A DNA stretch of 64,000 nt from Amphiura filiformis (lineage: Eukaryota > Echinodermata > Ophiuroidea > Amphilepidida > Amphiuridae). The notes under the pieces were generated by a model. The model searched no databases, was not told the origin of the DNA, and saw nothing but the letters and a program-made list of their open reading frames with translations. The stretch is taken from positions 50,853,281-50,917,280 of the forward strand of contig NC_092644.1 in NCBI RefSeq assembly GCF_039555335.1, given 5' to 3'. Position numbers and translations under genes: made by a program. The stretch's first letter is position 1. Each line of letters begins with the position of its first letter. Positions 1-9,774 of the stretch are shown in pieces.

Positions 1-367
1 TGTTTTGAGAATTGAAATGGGTATGAGCACGACCACCTCTTTTATCCCACACAACATCAAGGACACAATTGAAATCTCCTCCCCAGATAATTGATTCACA
101 GTCAAAATCAGACAATTTTCTATGAATATTCTCAAAAAAACTTGGGTCATCCTTATTTGGCCCATAGACATTAATAAGAGTAACTTTATTATCATTTAAA
201 ATAAGATCCAAAATAATGACACGGCCCTCATCGTCATTAAAATTTTTATTAATTTGGAAATTGCACGAATTTTTAAATAAAATGCAAACACCTCTACTGT
301 TGGATGTCCCATGCGAAAAATAAACATTATTGTTACCCCAATCATCAATCCATTTTTGCTGAACCAT
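1..367 (-). pseudogene. L1/Tx1-like LINE ORF2, middle of endonuclease domain
   Basis: Read on the minus strand this stretch stays open from 367 to the window edge (about 122 codons). It carries an APE-type endonuclease signature: SHGTSNSRGVCILF, then INVYGPNKDD, then WGGDFNCVLD, the GGDFN box that holds catalytic Asp and Asn in L1 endonucleases. The enzyme would nick target DNA to prime reverse transcription. It is the continuation of the amino-terminal piece at 1222-1386; about 850 bp of unrelated repeat sits between them, so the copy is dead. The reverse transcriptase would lie left of the window. The LINE identity is confident; the L1/Tx1 clade call rests also on the ORF1 protein upstream at 3.4-4.1 kb. 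Confidence 0.85.
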
Positions 368-395
368 GAAATGGTATCAGCCTATATGAGTGAAT

Positions 396-476
396 GTTAC
401 TAGCTTACTTACTAGCTTACTTACTAGCTTACTTACTAGCTTACTAGCTTACTTACTAGCTTACTAGCTTACTAAC
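396..476. repeat. TAGCTTACTTAC microsatellite
   Basis: Imperfect tandem copies of TAGCTTAC and TTAC, 8-12 bp period, at the left end of the insertion that splits the LINE endonuclease. Confidence 0.9.
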
Positions 477-599
477 TAACCATTTGGTCTGAAATGGACA
501 TATCTCTAAATGCCACGAAGGTATGACCCCATGAGTGGTGTCATATGAAAGAGGAAAACATAAAGAATATAATAAAAATATTTCCAAACATCAAAGGTC

Positions 600-1171
600 A
601 TCCTGAGGTCACAGGGGTCAAAAAAGGTCATTTTAACCGAAAATGCTCCGATTGAGCTCAAATTTAAATGCAATGATCCTGACAACATTCTAAACATGTT
701 TAAAACATTTAAAAATTTATTTCAGGTCATTAAGGGGTCATAAAGGGGTCAAAGGTCAAGGTTTTCAAAATGCTCCAATTGAGCTGAAATTTAAATGCAA
801 TGATCCTTATGACATTCTAAACATTTCAAAAATATTTTAAAATTCATTTAAGGTCATTAAGGGGTCATAAAGGGGTCAAAGGTCAAGTTTTTCAAAATGC
901 TCCAATTGAGCTGAAATTTATATGCAATGATCCTTATGACATTCTAAACATTTTAAAAACATTTTAAGATTCATTTAAGGTCATTAAGGGGTCATAAAGG
1001 GGTCAAAGGTCAAGTTTTCCAAAATGCTCAGATTGAGCTGAAATTTAAACGCAATGATCCTTATGACATTCTAAACATGTTTAAAATATTTAAGGTCATT
1101 AAGGGCAATAAAGGGGTCAAATGTCAAGTTTTCAAAATGCTTCAATTGAGCTGAAATTTAAATGCAATGAT
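600..1171. repeat. ~127-bp tandem repeat with DR1-type AGGTCA motifs
   Basis: About four and a half copies of a 114-127 bp unit that starts AAAATGCTCCAATTGAGCT and ends in an AGGTCA-rich block. Units begin near 641, 768, 894, 1020 and 1134. Each block holds GGGTCAAAGGTCA (746-758, 873-885, 1000-1012; a mutated form at 1114-1126), which equals the DR1 arrangement bound by HNF4, RXR and COUP-TF type receptors, preceded by further AGGTCA and GGGTCA half sites. The array lies inside an insertion (roughly 368-1225) in the LINE endonuclease. Binding is not shown; the motif may simply be part of a transposon repeat. Confidence 0.85.
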
Positions 1172-1221
1172 GACAGTATAGGCCTACCACAATATACTGC
1201 CGAAGCCACATGGTTCAGCTA

Positions 1222-1386
1222 TGGTGCGGTTATCGCTCTAGTTGTTCAATGTCTGATGTTGAATGAGTTTCCTGAATAAGAAAAATATCAGCATCCCTGT
1301 TTCTGAGCCAGGCAAACACCTGGTTGCGCTTATTTTGATCCCCAAGCCACGTGCGTTCATTGAATAAATGCTAACGCCCGACTTAT
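1222..1386 (-). pseudogene. L1/Tx1-like LINE ORF2, amino end of endonuclease, frameshifted
   Basis: The minus strand encodes SIYSMNARGLG and then, after a one-base frame change near 1345, GDQNKRNQVFAWLRNRDAD and IFLIQETHSTSDIEQ. This is the start of an L1-type endonuclease, including the QETHS catalytic Glu box. The frame change and the stop soon after IEQ show a decayed copy. The domain resumes at 367 on the same strand, after the AGGTCA-rich repeat insertion. ORF1 of probably the same element lies about 2 kb upstream at 3400-4143. Confidence 0.8.
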
Positions 1387-1434
1387 CCATTCAAATGCAA
1401 ATAATTAAGACATACATGTTCTCTGAAGCCAAGA

Positions 1435-2484
1435 CTAAAATTCCACGAAGTATGCATTATCTGAATATACATAAACAAACCGGTGTATTTTATATGACAA
1501 TATAAATGACATCAACTCTACAAGGATTATGCAAATGTAGGTACTTGGAACACAATACACAGCCCCTAGGCACCGAGGGTGCGCTATCAACTCATCTCTA
1601 TAAACATGCAAATATTTGATACAAATAGCATGATCTTGCGGATCATTGCTAATTAACCAGTTGTAACATTTCATAATAATATTATTAGTTTTTGTGGCGA
1701 AGTATTTAACATAGTATAACACAAGATCATTTTTATAGTACATCTGATTGACTTTAAAGCCAAAAGTAAAATCAACTGTAGCCAAACAGGTTCTTAAAGT
1801 CTGGCATTCCCCTAAAAAGCGGGTATTTAACGTTTCTTCATGACACATACACGTAACAAAATTACAAAATAAAAACATATGCATTTTGAGCTCATGATAA
1901 ATACAAGATGAATGACAATTAAAATATGCCACATTTGTATTCGGATAAGAAATACCCATTGAGATTCTACCACTAGAATTATTTTTAGCACCCGTAAGAA
2001 AGTTAGTATCACCTGTTTGTGTTAGCCTAAACCATGAATATCTCATAATAAAATGATGTACACTTAGGTGAATGACCCAATTGTTCGTGTCAACCACACA
2101 CCTACAAAACACGCACGACTTATTAACCCACAAGTGGGTTGGGCTACCAAGGATATTGTCATTCATATGCAAAGTGAAAATACCTGAAGTAGTGACCACA
2201 AGGACATTTTTACACGCGTGGCACGGGCTACAATTGATGCATGCACCTGTTTCCCAATAAGTATGCAAATGATGGAGATATACACGTGGACAATTCTGAA
2301 TTGGAAAAGCGAGCCCAAGATTTTGAAAGGCAAAATTACTATCCAACATAACACAGGCATTCAGATTCAAGCAAAATACAATATTTCTCAGGGTACATAA
2401 TCTTAAGATGGTATCTTGAAATGCATTCAAAAAAAAAGTTTGGCACATAACATAACATATTATAAAATAATATAATTTCATCAC
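1435..2484 (-). CDS. Unrecognised 349-aa cysteine-rich protein with predicted signal peptide and C-terminal membrane segment
   Basis: I do not recognise a family. The frame is open for 349 codons from an ATG in AT-rich DNA where chance ORFs of this size are very unlikely. Residues 1-21 look like a cleavable signal peptide (basic start, hydrophobic core, ending near FFLNA). The body has 25 cysteines, with a CINCSPCHAC run (C82, C85, C88, C91), a CVFCRC group at 124-129 and a CNFVTCMC group at 207-214. N-X-S sequons lie at N121, N168 and N169. A hydrophobic stretch at about 314-330 is followed by a basic, short tail. This would make a secreted or type I membrane glycoprotein. It lies on the same strand as, and between, LINE ORF1 (3400-4143) and the LINE endonuclease (1222-1386), where L1-type elements normally have only a short spacer. 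It may be an extra element ORF, a captured gene, or an inserted unrelated sequence. Confidence 0.45.
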   Translation of the reverse strand: MMKLYYFIICYVMCQTFFLNAFQDTILRLCTLRNIVFCLNLNACVMLDSNFAFQNLGLAFPIQNCPRVYLHHLHTYWETGACINCSPCHACKNVLVVTTSGIFTLHMNDNILGSPTHLWVNKSCVFCRCVVDTNNWVIHLSVHHFIMRYSWFRLTQTGDTNFLTGAKNNSSGRISMGISYPNTNVAYFNCHSSCIYHELKMHMFLFCNFVTCMCHEETLNTRFLGECQTLRTCLATVDFTFGFKVNQMYYKNDLVLYYVKYFATKTNNIIMKCYNWLISNDPQDHAICIKYLHVYRDELIAHPRCLGAVYCVPSTYICIILVELMSFILSYKIHRFVYVYSDNAYFVEF

Positions 2485-3399
2485 TCAAATACAGTAAACA
2501 AAAGCTACAAAGACACAGACCAGCAAAGGCACTTGTGCTAATTAGTTACGTGTATAAAATAAAAAAGGACAAACGTGGGGTTTTGGAGCTCTCTACCTCT
2601 AACATTAATAAAAAGTGACAACCATTGCATTGAAAACCAACGAATGACATTAAAACATTTTTTGAGTAAACATCACAGTACGTCAATGGTACGACAATCG
2701 TCCTGACCCGAGCGAGCTCCCGCAACATGTACTACTCCGCAAAAGGCGGGCGGTACATGCGTCGAGAGCCCACCAGGAGCAAGACGAATCTCGTTAGTAT
2801 ACCAGTAATCAAAACAGTATATAATATCAAAGAAAACAGAGCAAAATAATTAATATTACATGATATTATGACAAGCGAAAAACACACTTCCAAATGACCA
2901 TAAGCATTGAAGGAGAGTTATTTCCAACGATAGTAAAACACACAAGAGTTCAATTTTTTTTTTTGGAGACCACTCTAGTTGACTCATCTATAGTTCAAAA
3001 AAGTTTCCCAGAAAACTACAATGAATATCTTGATGATCTTCGGACCACGATACGTCGATAGATATCTTCAAAAACAAAGAATATTTCTTGCCGACATTAA
3101 ACTGCCATTAAATGAGATTAAATAGTTTAATATGACTTGCAAAAAAGTTGTAAATAATGAGTCAATCGCGGCTCGCGGTTGAAATTCATAACGTCAAAAA
3201 AAAAGACAGATTTCTTACCATGCCGATTTTAGGTACGCAAAAGTCCGCTCAAAAACACATTTCCGGTAGAAATTTAAATTAAATCCATATCAATCCAGGG
3301 CATAAAGGTTCATGTCTTGACCGTTCACTGTAAAACCATGAATAAAGAATTCCATTCGACAGGTAGTTCAAATATTTTCCACGGCATAAAATCCACGTA
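2485..3399. other. Unassigned spacer between orphan ORF and LINE ORF1
   Basis: No coding frame or known repeat is recognised. The segment is AT-rich with one GC-richer patch at 2700-2790. It separates the 349-codon ORF from the ORF1 stop and is too long for a normal L1 inter-ORF gap, so an insertion is likely. Confidence 0.5.
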
Positions 3400-4143
3400 T
3401 TATACGACGCCATTTTGAAAGTCCTGGAATTTAATCAAAGCTCCGTCTTTACTTCTCCATTTACCACCAGTAAACTTCAGCTTTATTCCATTCTTATACA
3501 TAGTCTGGACTTGTTCCTTCCATTTCTTCTTCTCCTTCAAGTCTGCCAATGTGAGATCATCCAGTACATAAAAAGTTTCCTCCTTTAGCTTCTCTCTTGC
3601 ATTGGCCATTATGTATACTTTATCTTGAAAAGATAACATCTTAACTAAAATGTGCGGTGCACGACCATCTCTACTTGGTCCATCTCTGTGAGCCCGTTCA
3701 ATATTTGGTGGTTCTTTCCATTCGAAATGTTCCATCAAAATCTTGCTAGTGATGTCCACGCATTTTTCATCTTGTGTTTTGGGGACACCAATAATTCGGA
3801 AGTTGTTTCTCCGTGCGAAGCGCTCATTTTTGTTAATATCCTCAGCCTGTCTTCTTAGTTGTCCTTTCAGATTCTCGACTTCATCTTCAAGTTCTTTCAG
3901 CTGTTTTGTTTGCGTTTCAGAAGATATTTCCAAAACAGAAATGCGCTCACTGTTGAAGTTAATAGATTTTTCAAGGTTCTCCTCCAATTTGGCTTGTCCC
4001 TTTATAATTTCTTTAAGTGTTTTCCTCACGAAAAGTTCAAAGTTACTGTCATCGTCCGACTCACTAGAACTCGCATTAGAACGGGAATTTGAAGAGCCCG
4101 CCTGGGCCGCTGCTGGCCCGGTGCTGCGTGCAAAAGCAGATAC
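3400..4143 (-). CDS. L1-like ORF1 protein (coiled coil, RRM-like and C-terminal domains)
   Basis: The open frame runs from 4143 to the stop at 3400, about 247 codons. No ATG is present at its start (the first initiator-like codon is GTG at 4029), so the 5' end is truncated or replaced. The amino part is Ser/Ala/Asp-rich, followed by a heptad-rich coiled coil (EISSETQTKQLKELEDEV...), then the ORF1p signature FARRNNFRIIGVP, IERAHR, APHILVKMLSFQDK, and the C-terminal domain. L1 ORF1 proteins are RNA-binding trimers that package LINE RNA. The family match rests on the RRNNFRIIGVP / ERAHR / PHILVKM series. Its partner ORF2 pieces lie downstream on the same strand at 1222-1386 and 1-367. Confidence 0.85.
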   Translation of the reverse strand, partial: VSAFARSTGPAAAQAGSSNSRSNASSSESDDDSNFELFVRKTLKEIIKGQAKLEENLEKSINFNSERISVLEISSETQTKQLKELEDEVENLKGQLRRQAEDINKNERFARRNNFRIIGVPKTQDEKCVDITSKILMEHFEWKEPPNIERAHRDGPSRDGRAPHILVKMLSFQDKVYIMANAREKLKEETFYVLDDLTLADLKEKKKWKEQVQTMYKNGIKLKFTGGKWRSKDGALIKFQDFQNGVV

Positions 4144-4310
4144 TTACGCAAAATATGATGTTTTTCATATGCAAAACTACATACTTTATAAAAGTATGTA
4201 CTTTTGCATATGCAAAAACACATACTTACGAAAAACATGTAGTTTTGCATATGCAAAACATCATACTTTACCGTACTTTACAGTACGTATACAAAAATAG
4301 ATGTTTTGTA
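4137..4310. repeat. Palindromic AAGTATGT / ACATACTT motif cluster
   Basis: Repeated, mutually inverted copies of AAAAGTATGTACTTTTGCAT and TTTTGCATATGCAAAA. It abuts the 5' end of LINE ORF1. Similar clusters recur at about 18425-18500, 21460-21560, 21795-21895 and 24500-24535, and the satellite at 4.66-5.8 kb contains the same motif. Confidence 0.75.
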
Positions 4311-4659
4311 TAGAAAGCACACGGGCTGGCTATAGCGAATCAGGGCGCATCCTACCAACGCGGGAGCACACCACTTAATAATGCGCCGTTACCATTCATT
4401 TCACGGAGCTTTTTGCAGGTAGCTGGAGGTATTCCAGGCAATTTGGTGTTTGAAACGATTCAAAACAGTCTCATCTCTCGCTTATATCCCTTCCAAACTG
4501 AGATTTGGCTACACATGTAATACTTTTCTCATTCCAATTTTACTAATTAGATTTGGCACGCTGTGTGAAAGACTACAGGTAAAAAACTATCGGGGCAAAA
4601 ACGTTGGGGGTGCATAAACCACGATGATGTACTATTATACTAGGCCAAAGATACGTTTA

Positions 4660-5796
4660 TTAATAAAGTAGGCCTTTATACCAAGTTGCATATGCAAAGC
4701 ACACTTTTGGAAAAATATGTTAAATTTACATAGACCTAATCATACAAAATGACATATCTTGCAATTTAGTACGGTATATTAAGTTTTGGCATAATTAGGG
4801 GTAAAAGTGCTGCATAAACAGCCACCGGAAATGTAATGTACTATAAGACATAAGGTCTTATTATACATTTATTAATATATTATATTCTAAGTTGCATATA
4901 ATATATGCAGATAGCACACTTTAAAAGTATGTAATTTTGCATATTCATGCAAAATGACATATTTACAAAAGTACATGGTTTGGGAAAAAAACAGGGGGGG
5001 GGGTAAAATCGGTGTATAAACCCCAACAGAAATATAATGTGTAAGAAAGGTCTTATAATACGTTTATTATTATTAATATAGTATATACTAAGTTGCATTA
5101 GCAAAAGCACACACTTTTGGAAAAGTATGTAATTTTGTATAACCATGCAAAATGACATATTTTGCAAAAGTAGCCCATGTGTTTTTGGCAAAAATGGGGG
5201 GTATATATTAAGTTGCATAAGCAAAAGCACACACTTTTCACTTTTGGAAAAGTATGTATAATTTTGTATAACCACGCAAAATGACATATTTTGCAAAGGT
5301 ATGTGGTTTTGGCAAAAACAGGGGGGGGGGGGGCATAAACCACCACCAGAAGTATAATGTTCTATATGACATTACGTCTTATATACATTCAATAATATAG
5401 AATATACTAAGTTGCATAAGCAAATGCACACACTTTTTGGAAAAGTAAGTAATTTTGTATAACCATTATGACCCTGCAAAATGACATTTTGAAAAAGTAT
5501 GTAGTTTTGGCAAAAACGGAGGGAGGGGGGGGGGGGAGGTGGCATAAACAACCGCCAGAAATACAATGTACTAAGACATTAGGTCTTGTACGTTTATTAA
5601 TATAGTATATACTTAGTTGCATAAGCAAAAGCACACAATTTTGGAAAAGTATGTAATTTTGCATAATCATGCAACGTGACATATTCTGCAAAAGTATGTG
5701 GTTTTGGCAAAAATGGGGGTAAAAAGCGGTGCATAAACCACCACCGAAAGCATAATGTACTGTAAGACATTGGGTCTTATATACGTTTATTAATAT
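4660..5796. repeat. ~200-bp satellite array, left block
   Basis: Tandem units marked by AAGTTGCATAAGCAAAAGCA with starts near 4682, 4889, 5089, 5209, 5409 and 5613. The period is 200-207 bp, with one 120-bp short unit. Each unit has TTTTGGAAAAGTATGTAATT, a poly-G run, a GCATAAACCACCACC block and GTCTTATATACGTTTATTAA. The minus-strand ORFs in this block are by-products of the repeat. The array is cut by a LINE at 5797 and resumes at 9173. Confidence 0.85.
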
Positions 5797-5962
5797 AGAT
5801 GATTTCAACATACGTGAGTACTGTACTATTATTCTCAACGCTAGCCTGTGTAGACCAAGGACACGTTTCTCAGAATTCACGATCGATTGGCTTTGTTACC
5901 AGTCCATTTCCACGTATTCTATTGTTGACCAGTATGGGTCAACGTAATTTCCACGTATTCTA

Positions 5963-7615
5963 TTGTTGACCAGTATGGGTCCGTGTGAATTGATAACAAC
6001 TCTGATATCGTTCAGTTCTATATCATTTCCCCAACTCCACCGTGATCAATGGTCATCACTTAATGAGGAACTGAACATTCTTCTTGAACCTGTTCATCAT
6101 GATTTAGCAACTGATTGTTTAAGCCCTGAAGAAGCAGGCAACAAATTATCCGAAATCGTCAATAACTTTCTTGGGAGTCTTGATGACTTTAAACAAAAAC
6201 CTAAGCATAGTGATAACTATATTCGTCATGATCCTAGTGCACTTTCTCGTTCAAAATCATGGAAAAACAATTTGAGGAAAATCGCTTTTGGTCCTAATGC
6301 AACCCCGGACCTTAGACGTGATTTCTATAAAGCTGTTCGTGTGCACAACCAAATTCAGAAGGAAATTAAAAGGCAGAGAAAAAGTGCCGATGCTCGATAT
6401 CAAGAAAAGTGCTACAGGTCCAACTTTTATAGCTTCGCTAAGAAATCAACCAAGGGTACTTTTGGCGAAAAGGAGAGTGCACCCTCCTTTACCAAAGATT
6501 TTGCCGATAGATATTATCCTGCTACCTACAGCACTCCAAAAATTGTTAACCTCAATCTCATCTCATCCTTTCCTTGGATCAAATTCAATCCGACCGATGT
6601 TGAAGAGGGCCTCTTGCCGTTTGACATGTCTCCGATTCTACCAAAACATGTTCGTTTAGTATTGAACAAGAAAAGTGCTACGTCAGCGCCAGGTCCTGAT
6701 GGGCTAATGTATGGTCATCTGAAGAAACTGCCTTGTACACATAGATTTATGGCAACTTTGTTTAACAAAATCTTGAAATCAGGCACACCACCCTCAATGT
6801 GGACCTTAAGTCGTGTTAAATTAATTCATAAAGACCCAAACTCTCCTACAGACGACCCAGGTAATTTTCGTATGATTGCGCTGACTAGTTCTATTGGTAA
6901 AATTTACCATCTGATCTTGGCTGATAGATTCGATCGTTTCATCAAGGATAACGAACTCCTTGACATTGAATTACAAAAAGCTTTCTTGAAGCATATCAGT
7001 GGGACAATAGATCACACATTTGTTGTCTCTGAAATTATGCGTCACGCCAGACTTGCTCAGAAAACAGTTCACCTTACCTGGTTTGATCTCAAGGATGCTT
7101 TTGGGTCTGTTTCACATGATGTTATTTCTCATACGCTTAAGTGCAACAGCTTTCTGGAAGAAATAGTCACTTATATCTCTAACCTTTATGGTAATCTTAA
7201 AGGTCAAGTTGTTACTCCAAACTGGTCCTCTGAATTATTCCAATTCAAACGGGGCGTGTTTCAAGGAGATCCATTATCTCCTCTTATATTTCTCCTTGCC
7301 TTCAACCCAATCATTGACTACATTAAATCGGAAGAGAGGCATGGTTATTTACTTAATAAGGCCTCAAATGTTCGCCATATTGTTAATCCATTTGCTGACG
7401 ATTTCAATCTTGCCACTCGAAGGAGAGATACCCATCAGAGGATCCTTCGGAACATTGATGATATTATAACAAAACTGGGTCTAACCCTTAAGCCATCAAA
7501 GTGTAAATCTCTTTCAATTGTTAATGGTAGTTTTGAACCAATCATGTTCAAAGTTGGTGATGCGGAAATTGAAACTCTTCATGATACCAACCATAAGTAT
7601 CTTGGTGTCTTGTAA
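5963..7615 (+). pseudogene. R2-superfamily reverse transcriptase, ORF part 1
   Basis: This 550-codon frame holds the RT domain. Seen in order: the SAPGPDG box (about residue 242), the fingers segment DDPGNFRMIALTSSIGKIY, LTWFDLKDAFGSVSHD (motif A, catalytic Asp near 377), RGVFQGDPLSPLIF (motif B, about 432) and FADDFNL (about 476; FADD in place of YADD). It uses target-primed reverse transcription, with the nick made by the endonuclease encoded at 8556-8969. The frame stops at KYLGVL. The following codons VTKLGNQLKCSS continue the protein in another frame from about 7611, so a one-base indel split the ORF. The start at 5963 is only the first Met; the true amino end is uncertain. Confidence 0.85.
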
Positions 7616-7617
7616 CT

Positions 7618-8553
7618 AAGCTGGGAAACCAGCTGAAGTGTTCTTCTGAAACGCACAACATTCTCAAACAAAGACTGGAGAATATTGATAGTACATTGAT
7701 CAGAAATGAGTTTAAATTTGCCATTTATATAAGGTACCTTCTACCATCGCTTAGATACCACCTTACGGTCCATGAACTCAACGGGTCTGACCTTCCTAAA
7801 CTAGATGCCCTCTGCAACTCATTTGTCAAAAAATGGCTGCAGATCCCTAGACCGGGTACCTTGGCTGGTCTTTACTCTTCTGGTTCGCTCGAAATTCGCA
7901 GCATTTCCCAGCTGTATAAAGAAGGTCATGCTTCTAAGTTTGTGCATCTTAAAAGAAGCTTCGACTCAAGAGTTCAGGATGCGTTGGTATCAAAGCTGGC
8001 TAGAGAAGAATCATTTTCTCGTAAATTTTCCATAATTCATTATAGTCAGAACTTGTACAATGAAGCTGTTAAAGCTCTGGAAAATAATCCGACCCGTAGC
8101 AATCCAGTGCCCACAAAAAAAGGTATTGTTGGTAAGATCAAAGAGTTTGTCACTGATGAAATCCGTAACCTGTGGAATTCTAAAGTTAAAGAATTGCTGG
8201 TTCAAGGCCGGTTTCTCCAGCTTATTCACTTAGAACAGAATTGTTTTACTTGGAAACATATAATGTATGCGCTTCCACGTGGTGTCTTACAATTTGCGCT
8301 CAACGCAGCCACATATTCCCTCCCTACATTGACCAACTTGGGGAGGTGGCGCCTAAGATCAGCTAATAATGTCAAATGCCCTTTGTGTCAAAACAGCCAA
8401 ACTCTCCATCATGTGTTGAACTTTTGCAAAACAAAACTTGATCAAGGAAGGTACACATGGCGCCATGATTCGGTTTTGAACTATTTAGTGTCTCTTTTTA
8501 AGTACTCTGACAATACTAATGACTATCATGTTTATGCTGATCTCGGAGGTAAA
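7618..8553 (+). pseudogene. R2-superfamily LINE ORF part 2: thumb/linker and CCHC knuckle
   Basis: Continues the RT protein after the frameshift near 7611. The stretch is open through LGNQLKCSSETHNILKQRLE to the zinc knuckle CPLCQNSQTLHHVLNFC (C-X2-C-X7-H-X4-C) at 8378-8428, followed by RYTWRHDSVLNYL, a pairing typical of RLE-type LINEs just before the endonuclease. A second frame change falls in the A-run at 8551-8555, after which the endonuclease continues in another frame. A longer open frame to 8661 exists but its last 30 or so residues are out-of-frame read-through. Confidence 0.8.
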
Positions 8554-8555
8554 AA

Positions 8556-8969
8556 GGAGAAACAGTCACAACAGTTCCACCTGATGTTCTTCCTACCTCC
8601 CAGCGCCCTGATCTTGTCATTCATTGGCCTCATCTCAGCAAGATTTGTATTATTGAGTTAACCATACCCTTCGAAACAAACATTGTTAATGCCCATCAGA
8701 GGAAACTCGACAAATATGCGAGTCTTGTTAATGATCTTACCGAAAAGGGGCTCAAAGTCAATATTCATGCTTTTGAAATTGGTAGTAGAGGTTACCTATC
8801 TCCTGAAAACACATCTACTCTTAAGTCCCTTATACATCTCTCTGGTACAACTCAAACTTTTAAGAACGTTCGGAATAATCTTATGAAAATCGTCCTGTGC
8901 ACATCTTTTAGTTTATATTGTTCCAAATCCGAACCATCATGGATTGATCCGCCACTGTTTAAACTATAA
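8556..8969 (+). pseudogene. R2-superfamily restriction-like endonuclease, ORF part 3
   Basis: Frame of 138 codons to TAA at 8967-8969. It shows TVPPDVLPTSQRPDLVIHW, then CIIELTIPFE, then AHQRKLDKYASL, the PD-(D/E)XK-like core (R-PD, E, K) of RLE endonucleases that cut the insertion site. It is out of frame with the upstream CCHC segment because of a one-base change in AAAAA at 8551-8555. The 3' tail to 9172 is AT-rich and ends in an A-run at the satellite junction. Confidence 0.8.
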
Positions 8970-9172
8970 TGTCTTTTAACAATTGTTTTTTTTATAAATA
9001 TTTTATCTTGCCGGAGACTCGCTGGTCGGGTATCTCCGTGTCCTAGATTTTTCACTGCCAGTTTGTACTACTTTATATGTATTTTATTGTTGCTATATTT
9101 ATTTTTATTCATGTATCATTATTTATCTTTGTATATGTAATTAATGAGAATAAACTGGCTGATTTAATAAAA

Positions 9173-9280
9173 AAAATATACTAAGTTGTATAAGCAAAAG
9201 CACACACTTTTGGAAAAGTATGTAATTTTGCATGGTTTTGGCAAAAATGGGGTCTTATATATTCGTTTGTGTAAGCAAAA
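9173..9280. repeat. ~200-bp satellite array, right remnant
   Basis: ATATACTAAGTTGTATAAGC followed by the AAAAGTATGTAATTTTGCAT and GGTTTTGGCAAAAATGGG blocks matches the satellite units left of the LINE, confirming an insertion into the array. Confidence 0.85.
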
Positions 9281-9774
9281 AGTTTAAAAAAATGAATTTG
9301 CCGTTTTTTAGCCTAAACAAACACCAAATAAATCTGTGAGCTAATCCATAGTTGCACTTCTCACAAATTATGTTCCTTGTGCATTTTTCCACTTGAAAGA
9401 TTTAAGCCAGCTATATTATTCATTTCTTTCAAAGCACTGACAAGTAGAACAGTATTCAAATAACCAGGAACTGGTAGCTTGTATGCTCTGCTGTAATGTT
9501 ACTCATTGAATCACACAAGTAAACACTTCACAAATAACATTATGTTTTAATAACTTTTATTTCTCAAATCACTGTTGATCGACACAATGTGACAAAAATC
9601 ACAATAATACTTTGTTTCCCCTTGTATTTGGTAATGAAGTGACGTCCGTGATTTTACATGGCCCAAGATTATGTGTATTCACGAAGTGCCCTTGTACATA
9701 CAGGTAACACAACTTTTAACAGTTTCCCCTCATAAATGTTTTTTCAACCGATTATGTAATCATGGTAATTGTGG
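9281..9774. other. AT-rich sequence without recognised features
   Basis: No coding frame, RNA gene or repeat match inside the window was seen. Confidence 0.5.

Larger units (their letters stand above)
5797..9172 (+). mobile_element. R2-superfamily (RLE-type) LINE inserted in the satellite
   Basis: A single-ORF non-LTR retrotransposon lacking an APE endonuclease and carrying reverse transcriptase, a CCHC knuckle and a C-terminal restriction-like endonuclease, the plan of the R2/NeSL/HERO group. The satellite unit breaks within GTTTATTAATATA at about 5797 and restarts at ATATACTAAGTTG after an A-run at about 9172, which fixes the ends and shows the LINE is younger than the array. A 35-bp direct duplication is visible in its 5' region (5906-5940 and 5947-5981). 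Two frameshifts inactivate it. By RT motifs it looks closest to HERO-like members, but this needs a tree. Confidence 0.85.

Noticed and set aside
4138..4147. Strong GTAAGT donor at the 5' end of LINE ORF1 (minus)
   Set aside because: It lies at the junction with the palindromic repeat and no matching exon is seen.
4880..5880. Minus-strand ORFs of 64-157 codons with repeated QNYILF and CVLLLMQL strings
   Set aside because: They are repeat-unit translations of the 200-bp satellite.
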